A stretch of DNA of 64,000 nt from Phoronis australis (GCA_002633005.1 NMRA01000104.1:494841-558840), one strand, 5' to 3'; positions 25,138 to 38,854 are shown, numbered from the stretch's first letter. The notes: generated by a model not told the origin, from the letters alone. Numbers and translations: made by a program.

Positions 25138-25285
25138 TAGCGGCGGATCCAGGATTTTGAGTTTAGGGGGGCCAGTACAGAGTATTAGCCAGCATTTTGC
25201 CCGTCAGACATTCGCACTCCCGAACTGCCAAATGTAATCCGGGAATTTTAGGGGCCGGGCATGGGCCTCTTTAAATCCGCCACTG
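25138..25285. mobile_element. 148-bp MITE, CAGTGGCGGAT family
   Basis: The left end TAGCGGCGGATCCAGGATTT and the inverse of the right end, CAGTGGCGGATTT, are terminal inverted repeats. Both sides carry ATGAT (25133-25137 and 25286-25290), a 5-bp target duplication. The interior is G-rich (GGGGGGCC, GGGGCCGGGC) and non-coding. A shorter relative is at 3568-3645. Confidence 0.75.
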
Positions 25286-25290
25286 ATGAT

Positions 25291-26469
25291 CGCAATCAAA
25301 ATTCGGAACAATGTGACAAAACACAAAGAAATAGACTTCGAAGATGTGCACGAAAACCGCCATGACACGCCCATCTTGTTTCATCGCCGTCGCCACCGTA
25401 ATCACCAGTACTATTGTCCTCACGTTTTTCTCGTCTTCAACGTCGTCCTCTACTCGTGCATTAGGTTTCATTATCCGTAAAAAGGTCAATCGAGTAGTGA
25501 CTTGAAGAGAAGTAGAGCCTGGTTACCTAAATATCATTTGAGACTCTCGAGAGCTTTATACTTCAAGTTAATGCACTCATGAATTTGACGTTTGATGGGA
25601 TAGTTCGCACCAAAACACGTGCCCGTACCAAGCTGAACATAGAGGGCGTTTTGTTTGAAAGAACTTTATGATACTTAGATCACCTCATAAATAGATCCTA
25701 TCTAAACTGAATCAATTGTAATTCCCACTTATCAGTTTTTATCGAAACTGTAAAATCAAGTTATGTAGGACCCTACAAGAATGTTCAGATTTGACTAATT
25801 GGAACTTCATATCACGCAAATGGCTTGGTGGATTCTTATATTATGAAACTTTGCCACTCCAATTTTTTTAGGAATTATATTTTAAAAGTTCCATTTACGC
25901 ATGAAGGGTTATCAAAATGTAGGACTCTTGATATTTTTGAAAAAAAATAAATTTTACAAAAACTAAAACGAAATAATAATTTAGACACCTGTAACTTTTT
26001 TGTAATTTTACCATGCCTCTACCGGAATTTCGTAATGTTGTTAACACCGTTGTTTTCTTCAGAATGTACCTTTCTTGTTTTTGCTCCATTTCAACAAAAC
26101 GAAATGGTTGCATGATTCAGTTAGCGGTAGATTTGAAAAGGCACCTAACAGATTCTACAAGCTTTCTACTTTCAGAAAATACTTTTACTGAGTTCATGTC
26201 AATACTGTTGTAGATATTTGATTGAAAAAAGGTTGCCTTATGCGCTTGTCATGTTCACCAAATTGTTGAAAAGTTGCAATTTTTCGAGACAAAAATTGAA
26301 TTCGCAATTGCTAAATTAAATCTTGAAAATTAATAACTCGATTTTTTCCTCAAAATTGTGACAAGCCAAGCTGTAATTTAGGTCTGACATTTATAAGAAA
26401 TTTAGAAATATTTTTATCCATCTATGCTTTGTAATGGGGTTTCTGCAATCGTGTGCGCCATTAACTTAC
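25291..26469. other. Non-coding stretch (probable GPCR intron)
   Basis: AT-rich, with no exon recognised on either strand. Confidence 0.45.
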
Positions 26470-29169
26470 CTTGATATCTGTGCCATAGAACGCTATGATG
26501 TCTACCACCCTTAACGGTATGAGGCACAGCACAAAGACAAGGAGAGTGGCTAGAAGCATGCGTATTGTCTGAAATGATCAATGTAGAAGAGACAAACGCA
26601 AAGAACTGGCGCTGACGTCATTCTTTGACAGGAAAACGTGTAGTGCGTATTTGATTATACTTTTGAAGGGGGGGGGGTGCTGCTGGGGACTTAGGGCACC
26701 CGCTCTTTAAGAGAGTCAACAAGATGGCGCCTCACCCTACCCTTTAATAGTAAGCACGATTAAACGGAACTCATTTGCTGGTAACTTCTAGGGAAAGTTC
26801 CCCCTTTTTTCAAAATGATTTTTTGGTACACAAAATGCTTTCTGCTGTGTTAGAGTTGGATAAATTTCAATAAATATGAAACCCTTTTCTAGAGATCTGT
26901 TGCAAACAGAAATGAGTCCTTTTGTAGATTTCCAACACAAAAAGTGAACCCTTTCGTAGGATCACCCATCAAAGTAGCGCACCTCTTATACCCGCTCCTT
27001 TCTGTGTACATTACCTGCAGTGGACAAAATATTGTTATCAAGTGGACCACAAAAAAATCAAGAAAACCCGCGTACTTAAGCTGCTGTAAACCAGAGTTCC
27101 GTCCAAGAAAGTAACTTTTGACTTAAATAATGTATTGGTATAACATTGGTCTCAAATGAAAATTGATTTCAGGGTTTGCATACAAATTGACTGTTTGTTA
27201 TTCGTTGAAAGCGTGCTGGACCCATAAAATGACGTGCCGTGACTTGCCAACTTGTAAAGCTTGATCTCAGGCAATGACGAAGTGACAATTCTTTTGAAGT
27301 CCTAATGCGATCTATAATTTGACTACAGGAATAAATTCCGGACTAATTTCATAACGGTAAGTGTACTAAGTCAATTTGTATTTTGTGATCGAAGGAGGGT
27401 TTATTGCTGAATTTATGTGTTGTTATAACTGTGTACGCATAGATGCCGGACAAGTAAACGTCGCTGATAACAGGAGTCACCTCTCAGTTACCAAAAAAGT
27501 TTAGTGGTATAATTTTAGCACACCACTGCTTGGAAATAATGGGTTCAAATATTCTCAGTAAGTACAGTTACTGGTATATTTAGTTTTGCTAAAGTGAGTT
27601 TCAATTATTTTTCAGAAATAGTTACCGGTATGTTGACTGTAAGACTAAATTTAAACTCGTGAAGCTGATTCTAGGTTTATGGATGTTGGCAGTAACACAA
27701 AAGCTGACCTTGCGCTTGGCAGTTGTGTGAGCGTGCACCACAATGTCGGCCCTAGCACGTGACTTCCTTCTCAGACGGTGCAGAATATACAAAAGCATGC
27801 CCGTTATGACGGCAGATGTACCAAACGTCAAAGCGATTCCAAGCCCCACGAGGTATACACGCCTGACATCTAGTGGCCACCTTCCGAGACATTCAGTCTG
27901 TTGGAACACTGGGTTCCTTTCCACGCGGGCATACAATGCATACGGAAGCGACACAATGCAAGATGTTACGAAAATGGACGCCATGTTTGCAAATGGTTTC
28001 TTCTGGGTGAAAGGTCGACTGCCTGGATTCAATGTCACCAGAAATCGGTCCACGGCGATTATTGTCATGGTAACAATGGTATCTGACGTGATGACGGCTG
28101 TAACGGAAACCAATTAAAATAATTTGTTCGCCAAAGTCGATATCACCATCAGCCGTATACATATGCGTAATCTCTGCAAGGCCTGCGAATAGTCTATACA
28201 CACCCGTTTTTGCGTTCACCAGAGAAGTAAACCTTTATTTTTCACGTAAACATCGGGCACACATTGCATGTTTCCTTATTTACCGCTGCGGCATTATTTT
28301 ATTTAGACGATAGTTGCATTAAGCCCGAGAAAAGCAGATAAGTCCCTCCTCTCAAAGACATCCGTTAAAATTGGTAAGTGTACGTACACGACACTGATTA
28401 TAGATGAGACAACAGGAAAGCGTTAGGAGATTTGGGAAAGTAATTGGGCGTAACTTGTTGACACTGTCTTGCTGATAGGTTAAAGTCTGAAACCTTGCCA
28501 TTAATTACTGGGTGCTAAAACTTTAACACGATCGAATTAAATATAACATTTTTATTCGAAAGCTTTATATGACATTTTTGTGTGATTTGCAGTGTTCCAC
28601 CACTGCACGTAATGTCCACATGACATTGTGTGGAATGTGTATTTGAATGGCTGCTAATGCAACCGAACACGTTTGTGATGAAATAAACCACCCCGTGGGA
28701 CATATCAACAGACCAGCAGTAAACAACAGACATAATAGAAGGTCTTACCTCTTAGCCATAGGTAAAACGTGCAATAGTTTTCGCCGAACGTCCACTCGAT
28801 ATTAACTGTTTTGACGAGTGAGGCCCACATACAAAAAATCACAGAAACAACGTCAAAGAATGCGAGACTGTAGATGTAAAAATTGATAGCAGTTCGCATC
28901 CGCCGGTGTCGTGGAATCGTCACCAAAAGAAGCCCGTTGCCTGTGACAATAGTCGTCATGGTCACGCAGTAAAGAATTGTCACAAGAGCGACTTCTGTTG
29001 AACCCAACTGAGGCGCCACCTGTTTCAAAATTCGGGTAAGGTTTTCTCGTTGATAACTCAACAGTTCTTTACGCCTAGCTTCGATGTTAATATTGTCCCT
29101 CATTTCAAAGTCTATATTCATGATGGACAATGACTTGATGCTGTAGTCCACAATATATAATACATTCAA
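26470..29169 (-). CDS. Rhodopsin-family GPCR A (TM1-TM6 exons)
   Basis: Exons: 28749-29169 (N-terminus, TM1, TM2, start of TM3; phase-1 donor), 27709-28097 (TM3-TM5; phase-0 donor) and 26470-26568 (TM6; phase-0 donor); TM7 is probably the exon at 11942-12205. Joined, this gives about 390 residues. TM2 lies in RTAINFYIYSLAFFDVV with the conserved Asp. The TM3 cysteine (ENYC) pairs with one in loop 2 (TEC). The DRY site is VDRF, and TM6 reads VLCLIPL, so the CWxP Trp is Leu. Loop 3 is basic (RRKSRARAD). The N-terminus has an ENLT glycosylation sequon and no signal peptide; a second ATG 16 codons in is also possible. The loss of Trp in TM6 and Tyr in DRY is unusual for a class A receptor. It looks like a peptide-receptor-type orphan; no ligand can be assigned. 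Confidence 0.8.
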
Positions 29170-30983
29170 ATGTCCTGTTCGTGTTACTCACTGATGTATT
29201 ACACTGAGTGGTTACTACGTTCCTATGAACCTTTTAAGTACTGTTTTAATAATATTCTTTACAAATGAACATCGTCTCACTTGAAATGATAGTAACCAGT
29301 ACTACGTAACTGAAATGTATTCAGACAAGTGTTCGACATACAATAATTTAGACGATAATCACGGAAACCAACCATCGCCTCTTGTGAAAAGTTAATTAAT
29401 ATAAGAACGGTGTTAAGGGTTTATTGAAGTCGGCAACGAAAAACATTTTGATCCACGTATCATATTGTTGACAATTATTACGATTTACGAGCTTGAAAAG
29501 TGTAATAGGCAATAATTAATAAGTTCACAGGTAATTACGTTTTACCTTCATCACAATAGTTAATAATTCTGTGATGTTCACCTTAAGCGATTTCATTATC
29601 AATGAAAAACAAACAGAGCAAAGTAGGGCCACCACAACAACATTCGCGAGAAAATGGGGTTCACTGTAAGAACATAGTACACCAACACTCGAAACAGTCA
29701 TTATCGTCCCCAAACGTTCGTGTAGCTCAAGGGGCAACAATCCCACGCCTTCTCTCTAAAAACAAGTTTTTCATTTAAAATCACGTTCCACTTCAAAAAT
29801 CACTCATATCATGCACCTTATTTCGGTAAGAAAAGATTTCTCATTTTAAGAAGAACTGACATGCCGTTTCTTCTTCAGACCAGGCCCATAAAGTTGCTTG
29901 TCACGCCGGGTTAGTTTGCGTCGCCACGCCAGCGTAGTCGTTGGGTTATTCGATCCCGAATTCAATTCAAATAAATGATAAGAAAGCGAGGACGTCACTT
30001 TGGACGAGCATTACGCCTCTGAAGAGAGTTGTCGCTGTTTACACTATAGCACTGTTTAGAAGCTATATTGGGTTTAAGCAATCGTTAACACTAAACATGA
30101 ACCTAAGCGTACAAATGCTATATGAGACTTTGCGGAATTGTCTGGCCTTTCCGGTCAAACAATATCCGCTGTGTCATAATCTTGCTTGTTTGAGTTGAGC
30201 CCATTTTAGGTTACAGTAGTAATATGGCGTGCGTTAGTGCCACTCTCGTCCCTTGCCTCTGTTGAGGGGTTGGAGCTGAGCACTGAGAGCGGGTCCAGTG
30301 CTACGTCATAGTGATGTTGAAGGAAGCGGAAAGACGAGAGTTCATTCTCTTCTCGTTGACACCGCCTGTGATTGGCTTTGTGATCTAGATCGAATGAAAC
30401 AAGGTGAAAGTTTTTTGCGGTCGAGTAATCTAGTCAAAACCAGTTCAAGAACGCTTCAAGCCTCATGGTTGCTGCGGAATTCGTTTACACAACAATTGCT
30501 ATTGTCACAAAAATCTATCGAGATTTAAAGAGGATTTTATCTAGTTAGAAATAACACAAACTGCAGGTTGTCTGCGAAAACATTCTTCTGAGTTTCGTAC
30601 TATTCGCACGCAATAGTGAAAAGTGATGTAAACGGTCCATCAAAATACCCGCTTCTTGGTTATGAATTTTCACTTCCATAGACCAGACACAATATGCGAC
30701 ACAGACTGTGTTCAATGGCGAGTAGGACATGATTGTGTTTGCTCAATGCAAGCGAATGCAGGTCTTTTTCTGTACAATGAGTCCACGCCGTAAAAAAGTA
30801 ATCAACACAGAAGAAGTGAGTGCAAATGATGCACGGATACATTTGAACATATATAATTTCCTTTAGCAGTAATATATGTCCCCGGGAAGTATCATTTTGA
30901 GGCTCCTTTTAGGCTCCCTTTAAGTTATCGGGGAAAATGCCAGTGGTGAGCTTCCGGTGTTAGTGTAAGTCGTGTCAAATGGA
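29170..30983. other. Intergenic stretch between GPCR A and the capsid relic
   Basis: Several short open frames lack motifs or splice support. I looked for other Polinton genes (integrase, PolB, ATPase, protease) and terminal inverted repeats here and recognised none. Confidence 0.4.
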
Positions 30984-31830
30984 TCATTTCTTTAAAATAG
31001 ATGCACAGAAAAAGCGCATGTTTCCTTGTTTTGTACTGTTGAAATAAGAGCCTCCAGAGAAGCTGGGTTTGAGACGTGGGTAATCTGCCTGAGTAATGTC
31101 GTTACCTACGTCACGATAACCTTTCCCTAGCTGTATCCGAAAGTAAGCTCGTGTGGTCAAACTTCGAGTGAAGTGGTTTGAAAGGTATTTGTTGACCGTC
31201 CATATACACTGAAAGGAAATTGTTGTTGTACTGTTTGAAATCGAAGCCATTCTTGCTGTGCGTTCCGTTGAAGACATTTATGTAGCGGACTCTGTTCGCA
31301 ACCTGTCCAAGAAACACATTCTGTGGAGTTCCAGACAAGTGACCAACAGGAATGGAAAACAAGCTGCCCTCTACTCGTCTGATGGTTGTACTCTTCTCCA
31401 GTTTTTAATGTGTACCACGTGAACCACGGAACGGAATGTGATCTTCCTGTCTGGCAGTCAGAAAGAGAAACTTCGACCTTAGATTTGAAATCGTTGGTGG
31501 TGCTGGTAGCCAAGAGCGCGAAGGTGTTTTTACATTGGACCAGGCGAATCTTGACATGAACGTTGTTGAGGAGGTACCAGTCATGTTGTAAAGTCTCCCT
31601 AGCACGTTCACATTGGAACTTTCAGCTGTTACATACTTTTGTGTCTTGAATCCAACACTGTCGTTGTCCGCCGTTATTTTATTCGTCGTAATACCGTTTC
31701 TTGGAGAATCAACATTAAAGCACTTCAAGAACCAAACATCTCCGCGTACGGTCAAACCTGTATATCTTATGTAATGTAACGTTGCCAAGTTGGAATCTAT
31801 TGTCAATGATGGTTAAGATATCAATGACGA
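30984..31830 (-). pseudogene. Decayed Polinton/adintovirus-type major capsid protein gene
   Basis: Pieces of one protein are spread over several frames on the - strand. From high to low coordinate, 31405-31806 carries an N-terminal/middle part, 31157-31513 and its neighbouring frame continue it, 31111-31362 holds the best-preserved block, and 30984-31277 holds the end. Motifs that match the double-jelly-roll capsid of Polintons (often annotated 'F54H12.2-like') are PVGHLSGTPQNVFLGQV, FDFKQYNNNF, LSVYMDGQQIPFKPL and, near the end, KQGNMRF, in the expected order. At least three frameshifts separate them, so no intact product is possible. The N-terminal third was not located, nor any other Polinton gene. 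I read it as an old insertion fragment between two GPCR genes. The family is recalled, not searched. Confidence 0.65.
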
Positions 31831-33063
31831 AGCTTTGTTCCACTGTGTTTATTCTTTATGATGCAGTATTCGTTTGTGTGTTGATGTTGTACCTTGCTAA
31901 ATGATAGGAAACAGTGTCATTTTTCAACTCCTATCAAACAACGAAATCACATTCTGTTAGCAGATGACTTTCGTTTTAAACACTCCTGCATTATTTCTGT
32001 TTTATTTTCAAAGGTGACGTGGCTCACCGTTCATTGTCACTTTTTGAGTCAATGATGAGGTTATCTTTCATCACATGCCCCCAAATATCTGTTTTATTTT
32101 CAGGTGTGACGAGACTCACCTCTTTTTTGCTTTTTTATGTCCATCTATTTTAAATAAATGATTCATTTGACACAACTTATTTACAACAGTAAAAACAAAA
32201 AGGCGACGATAAGTCATTTTCTTTACGTGCTCATCACTGGAGGCATTGCTTTTCCAGACACCTAAAAAGGAGCTTAAAGAGGCATGGAACGCGAAATCTC
32301 GTCAAAAATATCCATCTCTAACGTCTACTGCAGAGTTATTCATTTTCCCTTGTGAGGAAATTTCAAAAAAGTCACAAAATGCACAATTTTCAAAATACGC
32401 GCAAAGGAAAAGTTCTGTAGTCACCACAGAGTTCCTAATCTTCCTCCCAGTTATGATAAATGTGCGCATGCGCTCACAGTCATTCGCCAAACAGCTGACT
32501 GACATGAAGGATATTAATCGTTGATTGTCATGTGTGATCGCACTCCGAATCTGGAATTCGGCGCCACAGTGTGAGGCAAGCTAGTAAAGCAATAGATTTC
32601 TAAAGAGAATTCCAAGTGTGTTTTCGAATGTATTTGAATACTACGATACTTTTGTAACTAATTCTAAACATCAACTTCCTCTTGATCGTGCTGCTGCTTG
32701 AAGTCGCCATTGTTTTGTTTTCATCAAATGTCAAAGATCACATTTTCCATTTAAGGGAAATACGCTATGTCTTTGTCTTGCCATATCAAATAAGGAGACG
32801 TACTTTGCCTTGTGGGAGAAAAATCAAAGAACTCACGAGCAGTTGACAGGTCGTTTTTTGAAATTTCAAACTAAAAGAAAAATGCTTTGACGTCAACAGA
32901 AATCTTCTCGAGCAAACCGTAAAATTACCTGGGGAACATGATGAATTGTGTCTCAGTAGCAGAGTGTCACTTTGAATAATGCAATTTAATCTGTTTTCTT
33001 CGCGTTCCCGGCCTCTTTAAAGGAGTTTGAAAATGATACCTCGCAGAGTATACTTCCTCGTGC
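31831..33063. other. Non-coding stretch 3' of GPCR B
   Basis: No exon recognised. A repeated AATATCTGTTTTATTTTCA-like phrase near 31990 and 32090 hints at a small local duplication. Confidence 0.4.
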
Positions 33064-35704
33064 TTAAAACTTCATCTTTTTACCTGACGAAGTTGAGGAG
33101 TCTATCATTGAAATTGTCCACAGCGCACACTTGCATGCTTGCAAGACATGCTTCCGGAACTTCTTGCTGAATCCGCAGTACAAGATGGGATTGAGAACGC
33201 TATTGAAGTAGGTCAGGAAATACACCACTGTTTTGTACCATAGTTTCTGGAACTGACGTGCAATATTTATCAGCACTAGTCCGCCATATTGCGCTCCTGT
33301 GTTAGTAGCGCTCTCGTTCGTTTTGATGGCCATTGTTATTGCTCGATAAGATTTTACTCTCACAATAAACAAGTGTTTCGTTTGTTTAGTATTAAGCTGG
33401 AATTCTTCAAGCTAATTGCGCAGGAATGTAAATTATCAGAATACTATCAAACAGGTTCTGCGTGCTTACTTGTTTGTTTTCACCTGAGTGATGGACTCAA
33501 CGATAGAAGAAGACATTTCATGTAATACTCACGCAGTTAGTAAGCAATCTAGGTGGAAGTGGTAGCGCGTATGGCAGTCGAGAAAAGTTACCTGTGGTAT
33601 TGTTATGGAACGATCCCTCAAAATATCCCATATCACAAACGCTTGCGCAGGAGTCCAACATATGACGAATGCGACAATGATAGGCATTACTAGTTTTGTC
33701 ACCTGTCCAGGTAAAAAACATGAAAGAATCTACAGTTTGCCATATTAATGAAGACATTGATTGACACACTGTTATTTCAATACAATTTTTGTTTACATCA
33801 CTGGAAGATCGTTAGATTGTTTATGTCGTGTTTCTTTATACCAGATGCTAATGAAAACGTAAGTTCAAAATTACAGACACTCTATGGATTACTCTATTTA
33901 GTCATACGCATTTTAGAAACAAAAAAATGCATTTTTAACTGTGACAAATTTTTTTAATTACTTCTATGGAAGCATCCTATTCTTGAAGCACTTGTCGTTG
34001 TAATGGGTATTTTTGAAGAAAATAAAAACAAAATAATCAGTTCGGTCCCATTCTGGTTAAATTGCAAATATACTCTTCATCAGATTATAGTACATTCAAA
34101 GGTAATTTCAAATTGTATGATGGAGTCAACTTTAAGAAGTAGGCTGGCAAAATGTGCAAGCTCTCACACCAGTGGTTGTTCGTGAATTTCAAAAAGACCG
34201 CCTTTTCATTACCTTTCTGGTGTGCTTGATTTGCTGGTCCCACGTGTTTTCTGTGGAAGTGACCACGACTCTTCTCCTCCAAAGAATTGCACCAATGACA
34301 GAATATGCAATGAGCATAATGCAGAGTGGCAAGGCGTACACAACGAAAAACTGTACGTAGAAGAATGTCACTCCAGATGGATCCGATTCACAATCCGTAG
34401 ATGTGTAACGCCGCGGCCAGGTTTTTTGGCACCATTTTTCTAGACGGTTAGCCCACTGGTGTTCAAAATATTCCACAAAGACGACTGGCCCGATACTGAA
34501 GGCAACCGCTGTGAACCAGATAAAGACAATGGAAGAGACAACGAAACGTTTTTTGCTTAGTGTGAGGTGTCTCAGCGGGAAAACAAGTGCCACCATTCGC
34601 TCCAAGGATATAGCCGCAAGCGTAAGGTTGCTGGACACCATGGCAAGGACTGAAAGAACAAATACACATTTCGTTGTAGATCAGACAACTAGTTTATAAA
34701 ACAAGAGCGTTCGAAAAACTCGCTGAAAGCCGAAAACTTAACGATGTCAATTGAAACTACCTGGGAACCTAGGTTTGCATTGGCAGTGTTCAAATGTGAA
34801 CACGTTTTTGCGACATTGGCCCAGATAGGTCCTCATTTTACGGTACACGCACGTCTCTCCGAGTACTCTGTGACAAAATTGTTGATGTCTTCGATGTTCA
34901 TTAATTCAAAATTAGAAAGAAGAACTTATACCCCCAGTTATCGGCGTTTAGATAGTTGTTACTGTTTGCTAGCAACTAAAATAATATTTTGAGATCACGT
35001 AACACTTCGCTTTCTGCAGTTGTCATTCGTGTTCCACTGGAAGGTCGCACATCTTTCTAATCGCGTCGTGACCTTAGATTTCGTTCGACGAGCAAATTTG
35101 AAGTTTACATCGGCAAGGCACTACTTGTGTTGTATTTGACCAGCTAGCTGTCATGCACGTTTCCTTGGAAAACGCTGCACAACGCCTGCGTCCTCGCTTG
35201 CTGTTTTATGTTTCAGTTTCATCCGTTGTCTTATCTCAAAAACCAAGTTTCAATTTAGTACGATACATGTAGCTTACCTGGAATGAATGTTTGGAGTTTA
35301 CATCCAAATTCTCCAAAGGGATATTCAGCGGCTATATTCTCACCCAACGGAAGCCACATCATGATACCCACAACCAAATCAGCCACGGCAAGATTAAGTA
35401 GGAGATAGTTCACAACAGATCTCATAGACTTTGCTTTGGCGAGAACATATATTACCAAAATGTTGCCAGCTAGACACATAATAATGCTCAGCACATAGAC
35501 AATAGCGATGGCTGTCATAACTCCTGCGGAATACGTCTCCGCTTGCACAGGCGCCGGCAACGATGTCTGGGCGAAATTTGGTGCTTTTGGCACCCAATCG
35601 CCAACGGTACAGTGACGGTCTACATGCGGTGTCAACGTCCCATTTGAAATGCTGTCTATAGACATAATCTCTTCATAGTCATTTAACTTTGACGTATTAT
35701 ACAT
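33064..35704 (-). CDS. Rhodopsin-family GPCR B (complete, neuropeptide-receptor-like)
   Basis: Four exons with consistent phases: 35278-35704 (N-terminus to start of TM3, phase 1), 34213-34649 (TM3-TM5, phase 0), 33592-33702 (TM6, phase 0) and 33064-33252 (TM7 and tail, stop), giving 387 residues. The extracellular N-terminus has sequons NTSK and NGTL. TM1 has the GNILV motif, TM2 is NYLLLNLAVADLV, and the TM3 cysteine (FGC) pairs with loop 2 (TDC). The DRY site is LERM, TM6 has CWTP, and TM7 has NSVLNPILY. A C-terminal KKFRKHVLQACKC helix 8 carries cysteines suitable for palmitoylation. NYLLxNLAVADL with CWTP is typical of neuropeptide receptors, but the ligand is unknown. The last acceptor (ACGTCAG at 33253) was chosen because it keeps phase 0 and a sensible third extracellular loop; an AG 36 bases upstream would break phase. 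Confidence 0.85.
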
Positions 35705-38700
35705 GTTAACTCAGTCGCTGAACCGTACAAACGCAGATTGTGAAAAAATAAACTGATGCGAAGAAAAGGAGAAATCAAAATTTCCAGTTCCAAACTATTA
35801 TGCAAATTCCCTTCAGTACAGTATACGTGACAACCGGAAGTTAAGTACAGTTCAATGCCAGTGACCTGAAAACAGGGTGCGACAAAAGCATGCAATCAGG
35901 AAATCTGACTGGTCTCTCGCGAAGGGGTTCACTGCACAATAAGAATTAAGTTTGCAAACTATTTTGAAACGTTACTGATGTTTTGTTTTAAACCTTTGGA
36001 AATCCTTATTCTCTCAAGAACGGGACTGTACTCTATATTTTAAAGCATCACCTGTATCAATTTCATGCGCGCACCCAGCCTTTAATATGGAGGACTCGAA
36101 TCTCGAAGTGGACCTTTTGCTAACAAAAAAGCGGAAGGACTAAAAAAAACGGAGTACCATCTTCAGGTCTGTGAACTGTGCGTCTGCGCCTTTTTAGTGT
36201 ATTTTTGTCTCGTTTACTCGGACTTTTTCTCTGAGGCGGACCTTTTTACCCACTTCGCCAAATGGGGGGGCTCCTTCGAGCCCCCTACCCCTCCCCTGGG
36301 TGAGCGCATGAATTTAGAGGACCTACCTAAGTGCGTGATTTTGGAAATACGCGTGTGTACTTGTCACGAAAAACATCTCCATCAAGGCAGCTCTGCAGCT
36401 CTGTATATAAAATCTAACGATTCTGTGAATGATAGGTTACGCATTTTGAAAAATGGACGTGATTGAATTATACATTAAGTGAAATTGACAACTAAATATA
36501 ACATTTTCCGTGTTGCGCGTTACTGAAATAGTTTCCGTGTTAGTACTAATCAAACTGTATACTTCGACATATGTAACATATAAAGCAATGTCATAGCTGG
36601 AAAAATAATAAAAAATAAAGTAGCCAAGCAAAGTATATTTTCAAGAAACGTTTCAACTGCTAACCAATGACAAAATAGAAATGGCGACAATTCGGTCCCA
36701 ATCATTGTAATATCATTGGAATGTTGTCAAGATTAAAAATGTCAATATCAGCTCAGAATAAATCGCTGCTGACGAGAAGAAATTGATGATAATGAACTTC
36801 ACTCCTAGACCGTGAACATTTATGATGTTTATTTAAAAATGCACAAATTTCCAGAACCGTTATTCAAGCAATTTGGAACTGGATAAAGAAATCCATCTAA
36901 CCAGGAACTGGCAGGCCGATCTCAAACTTAAAATGTTAATTAAGGTTCGCATTGCCTCCTAAAATGTAAGCTTTGTTATGTTTTGGTCGGTTTATAACCA
37001 AATTTTTATTGTTCAAGTTGTCAACAAACCTTGCCAAGATATTTCAAAAACCATATAAACTGCAGAGTTTTGGTGAAATAAATAGCAGCTGTAACACGTA
37101 TTGTGTGTTGGGACACCTGATACTCGCACTTACACCTAAGTACCACCCATACGAGGCTTTATTCCCTTATACTTGGCATCCCTGATATTTTACCAGTTGC
37201 AGACCAAATTTTAACGAAACATGTATAGCATATGCTAAATTGAATATAGGCCTATCTACATGCTATGATCTTTCAAATTCACCCTGTACCGTTTGTCATT
37301 TATATTCCTTTTAACAACGTAGCAACACTTAAGTTTGCCCTATACGAAAGACGGTCAATGGAGACAAAATGATCTCAACAGTCACGGAGTACATGAAGCA
37401 TGTCACGACTCGAGAGCTGAGAAAACGTCGGCGAATTTGTAGATTATTAATTAACGATGACGTCATGGCAACTCCTCGATTCACAGTACACTGCAAGTAC
37501 ATGTATATGATGTTAAGCAACCACGGGCTTTTTATCAATGTTAATGTTTCTTCTATACGTAAGGATGTTAAGCCCTGTTTTGGTGATTTCAATCATTCCT
37601 CGTTCTAGCACCTGCTTATGAGTCATTGGCGTCCTACTCGAGTGATAAAAGCTAAACTGAAAACTATAATGTGCCGGTTTTTGGTCGGTGGTCTTCCCTT
37701 ACGCATGGTACTTATGTATTGTAGGTCACGCTTGCACGTTTTACAGACTTTGTAAGGAATTTCTAAAGTTTGCTCGAAATATTTGAGAGTTGTCAATTTT
37801 TACAGAGCGATCTTTTATAAGAACCAGATGCAAAAATCACATTTAATAGCTGTTCAGAAACCAAAACCGGGTTTGGTATTTAGCAAAACCATCATTCGAT
37901 TTAGACCACTTCCTGTTGTAAAAGTGGTCTCATCTTTTGCCTTACTCAGATTAAAAATTGTGTCCAGGCTTGAGAACTGAAAGGCCGCCAGACTAGGACT
38001 GTTAAGTTGTTTGTAAGCGGGTTAGTTTCATTAATGAGCTTTTAATCGCCTAAGTAATATGACCGTAAAAGGAATTTCAGGGGATTTTTTGATCGACTTT
38101 AATTTAAGTAAAATATAACAACGCGATGACGCTACTTCAACAGCCCAAGTACGTCGGTGAAGTACGTCGGTGATGTTTTTAAGACCATGAATTACAGACA
38201 TAAAACTTTTGGCACGAAACTAGCAATTTCTATTCCATTAGCAATAAAAGCGTGCGGTGAGATTTTCTATTATAGTGTTTTTTGAAAAGCGAATTACCGA
38301 ATGTTTAACATTGAACCATATTGGCAAATACAATGGGTTATTCGGCCTGGTTCTCTAGAATTTACACGTCCATTTTGGAAATCACATTTTTCATTACCTT
38401 TAATTTTATTAAACAAACGAAGCCCATGTTCTAAAGTAAAAATTGGCGAATACGCAAACTAATTTGTTGTGTTTCACTGTCGCTCGTCGAATTTTTGTTC
38501 TTACTAGTATGTTTGTTCCCGAGGTTTAAACTGCCACATCGTTCTATTTTTGAATTTTTATTGCCATTTTAATTAAAATTCACATCGCTGCTTTCGAGTG
38601 TTTTACACTGCGCGTCTCACATTCTAACTTAGTCATTCAGCGAACCTTGTAAGGGCGTTCCATCGTGAATTAAGCCCCTCCCCTCTGTACTGACAGTGCA

Positions 38701-38854
38701 GCATAATTGGTTGCGTTAAAATGCGTGCTGACAAGTATCTTATACTGCCGTTGACGTCATTCGACGCATTTTTACTTGTGAACAAACATCCAGAAAGATA
38801 GAATTGTTCCACTAGGTAGATGAATGTAAATGACAAGTGGAAAATTTGTCAAAG
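35705..38854. other. Intergenic stretch between GPCR B and zdhhc6
   Basis: No exon recognised. A short perfect hairpin (GGGGGCTC, loop CTTC, GAGCCCCC) lies at about 36265-36285 in a G/C-rich patch that may belong to a degraded transposon. Confidence 0.4.
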
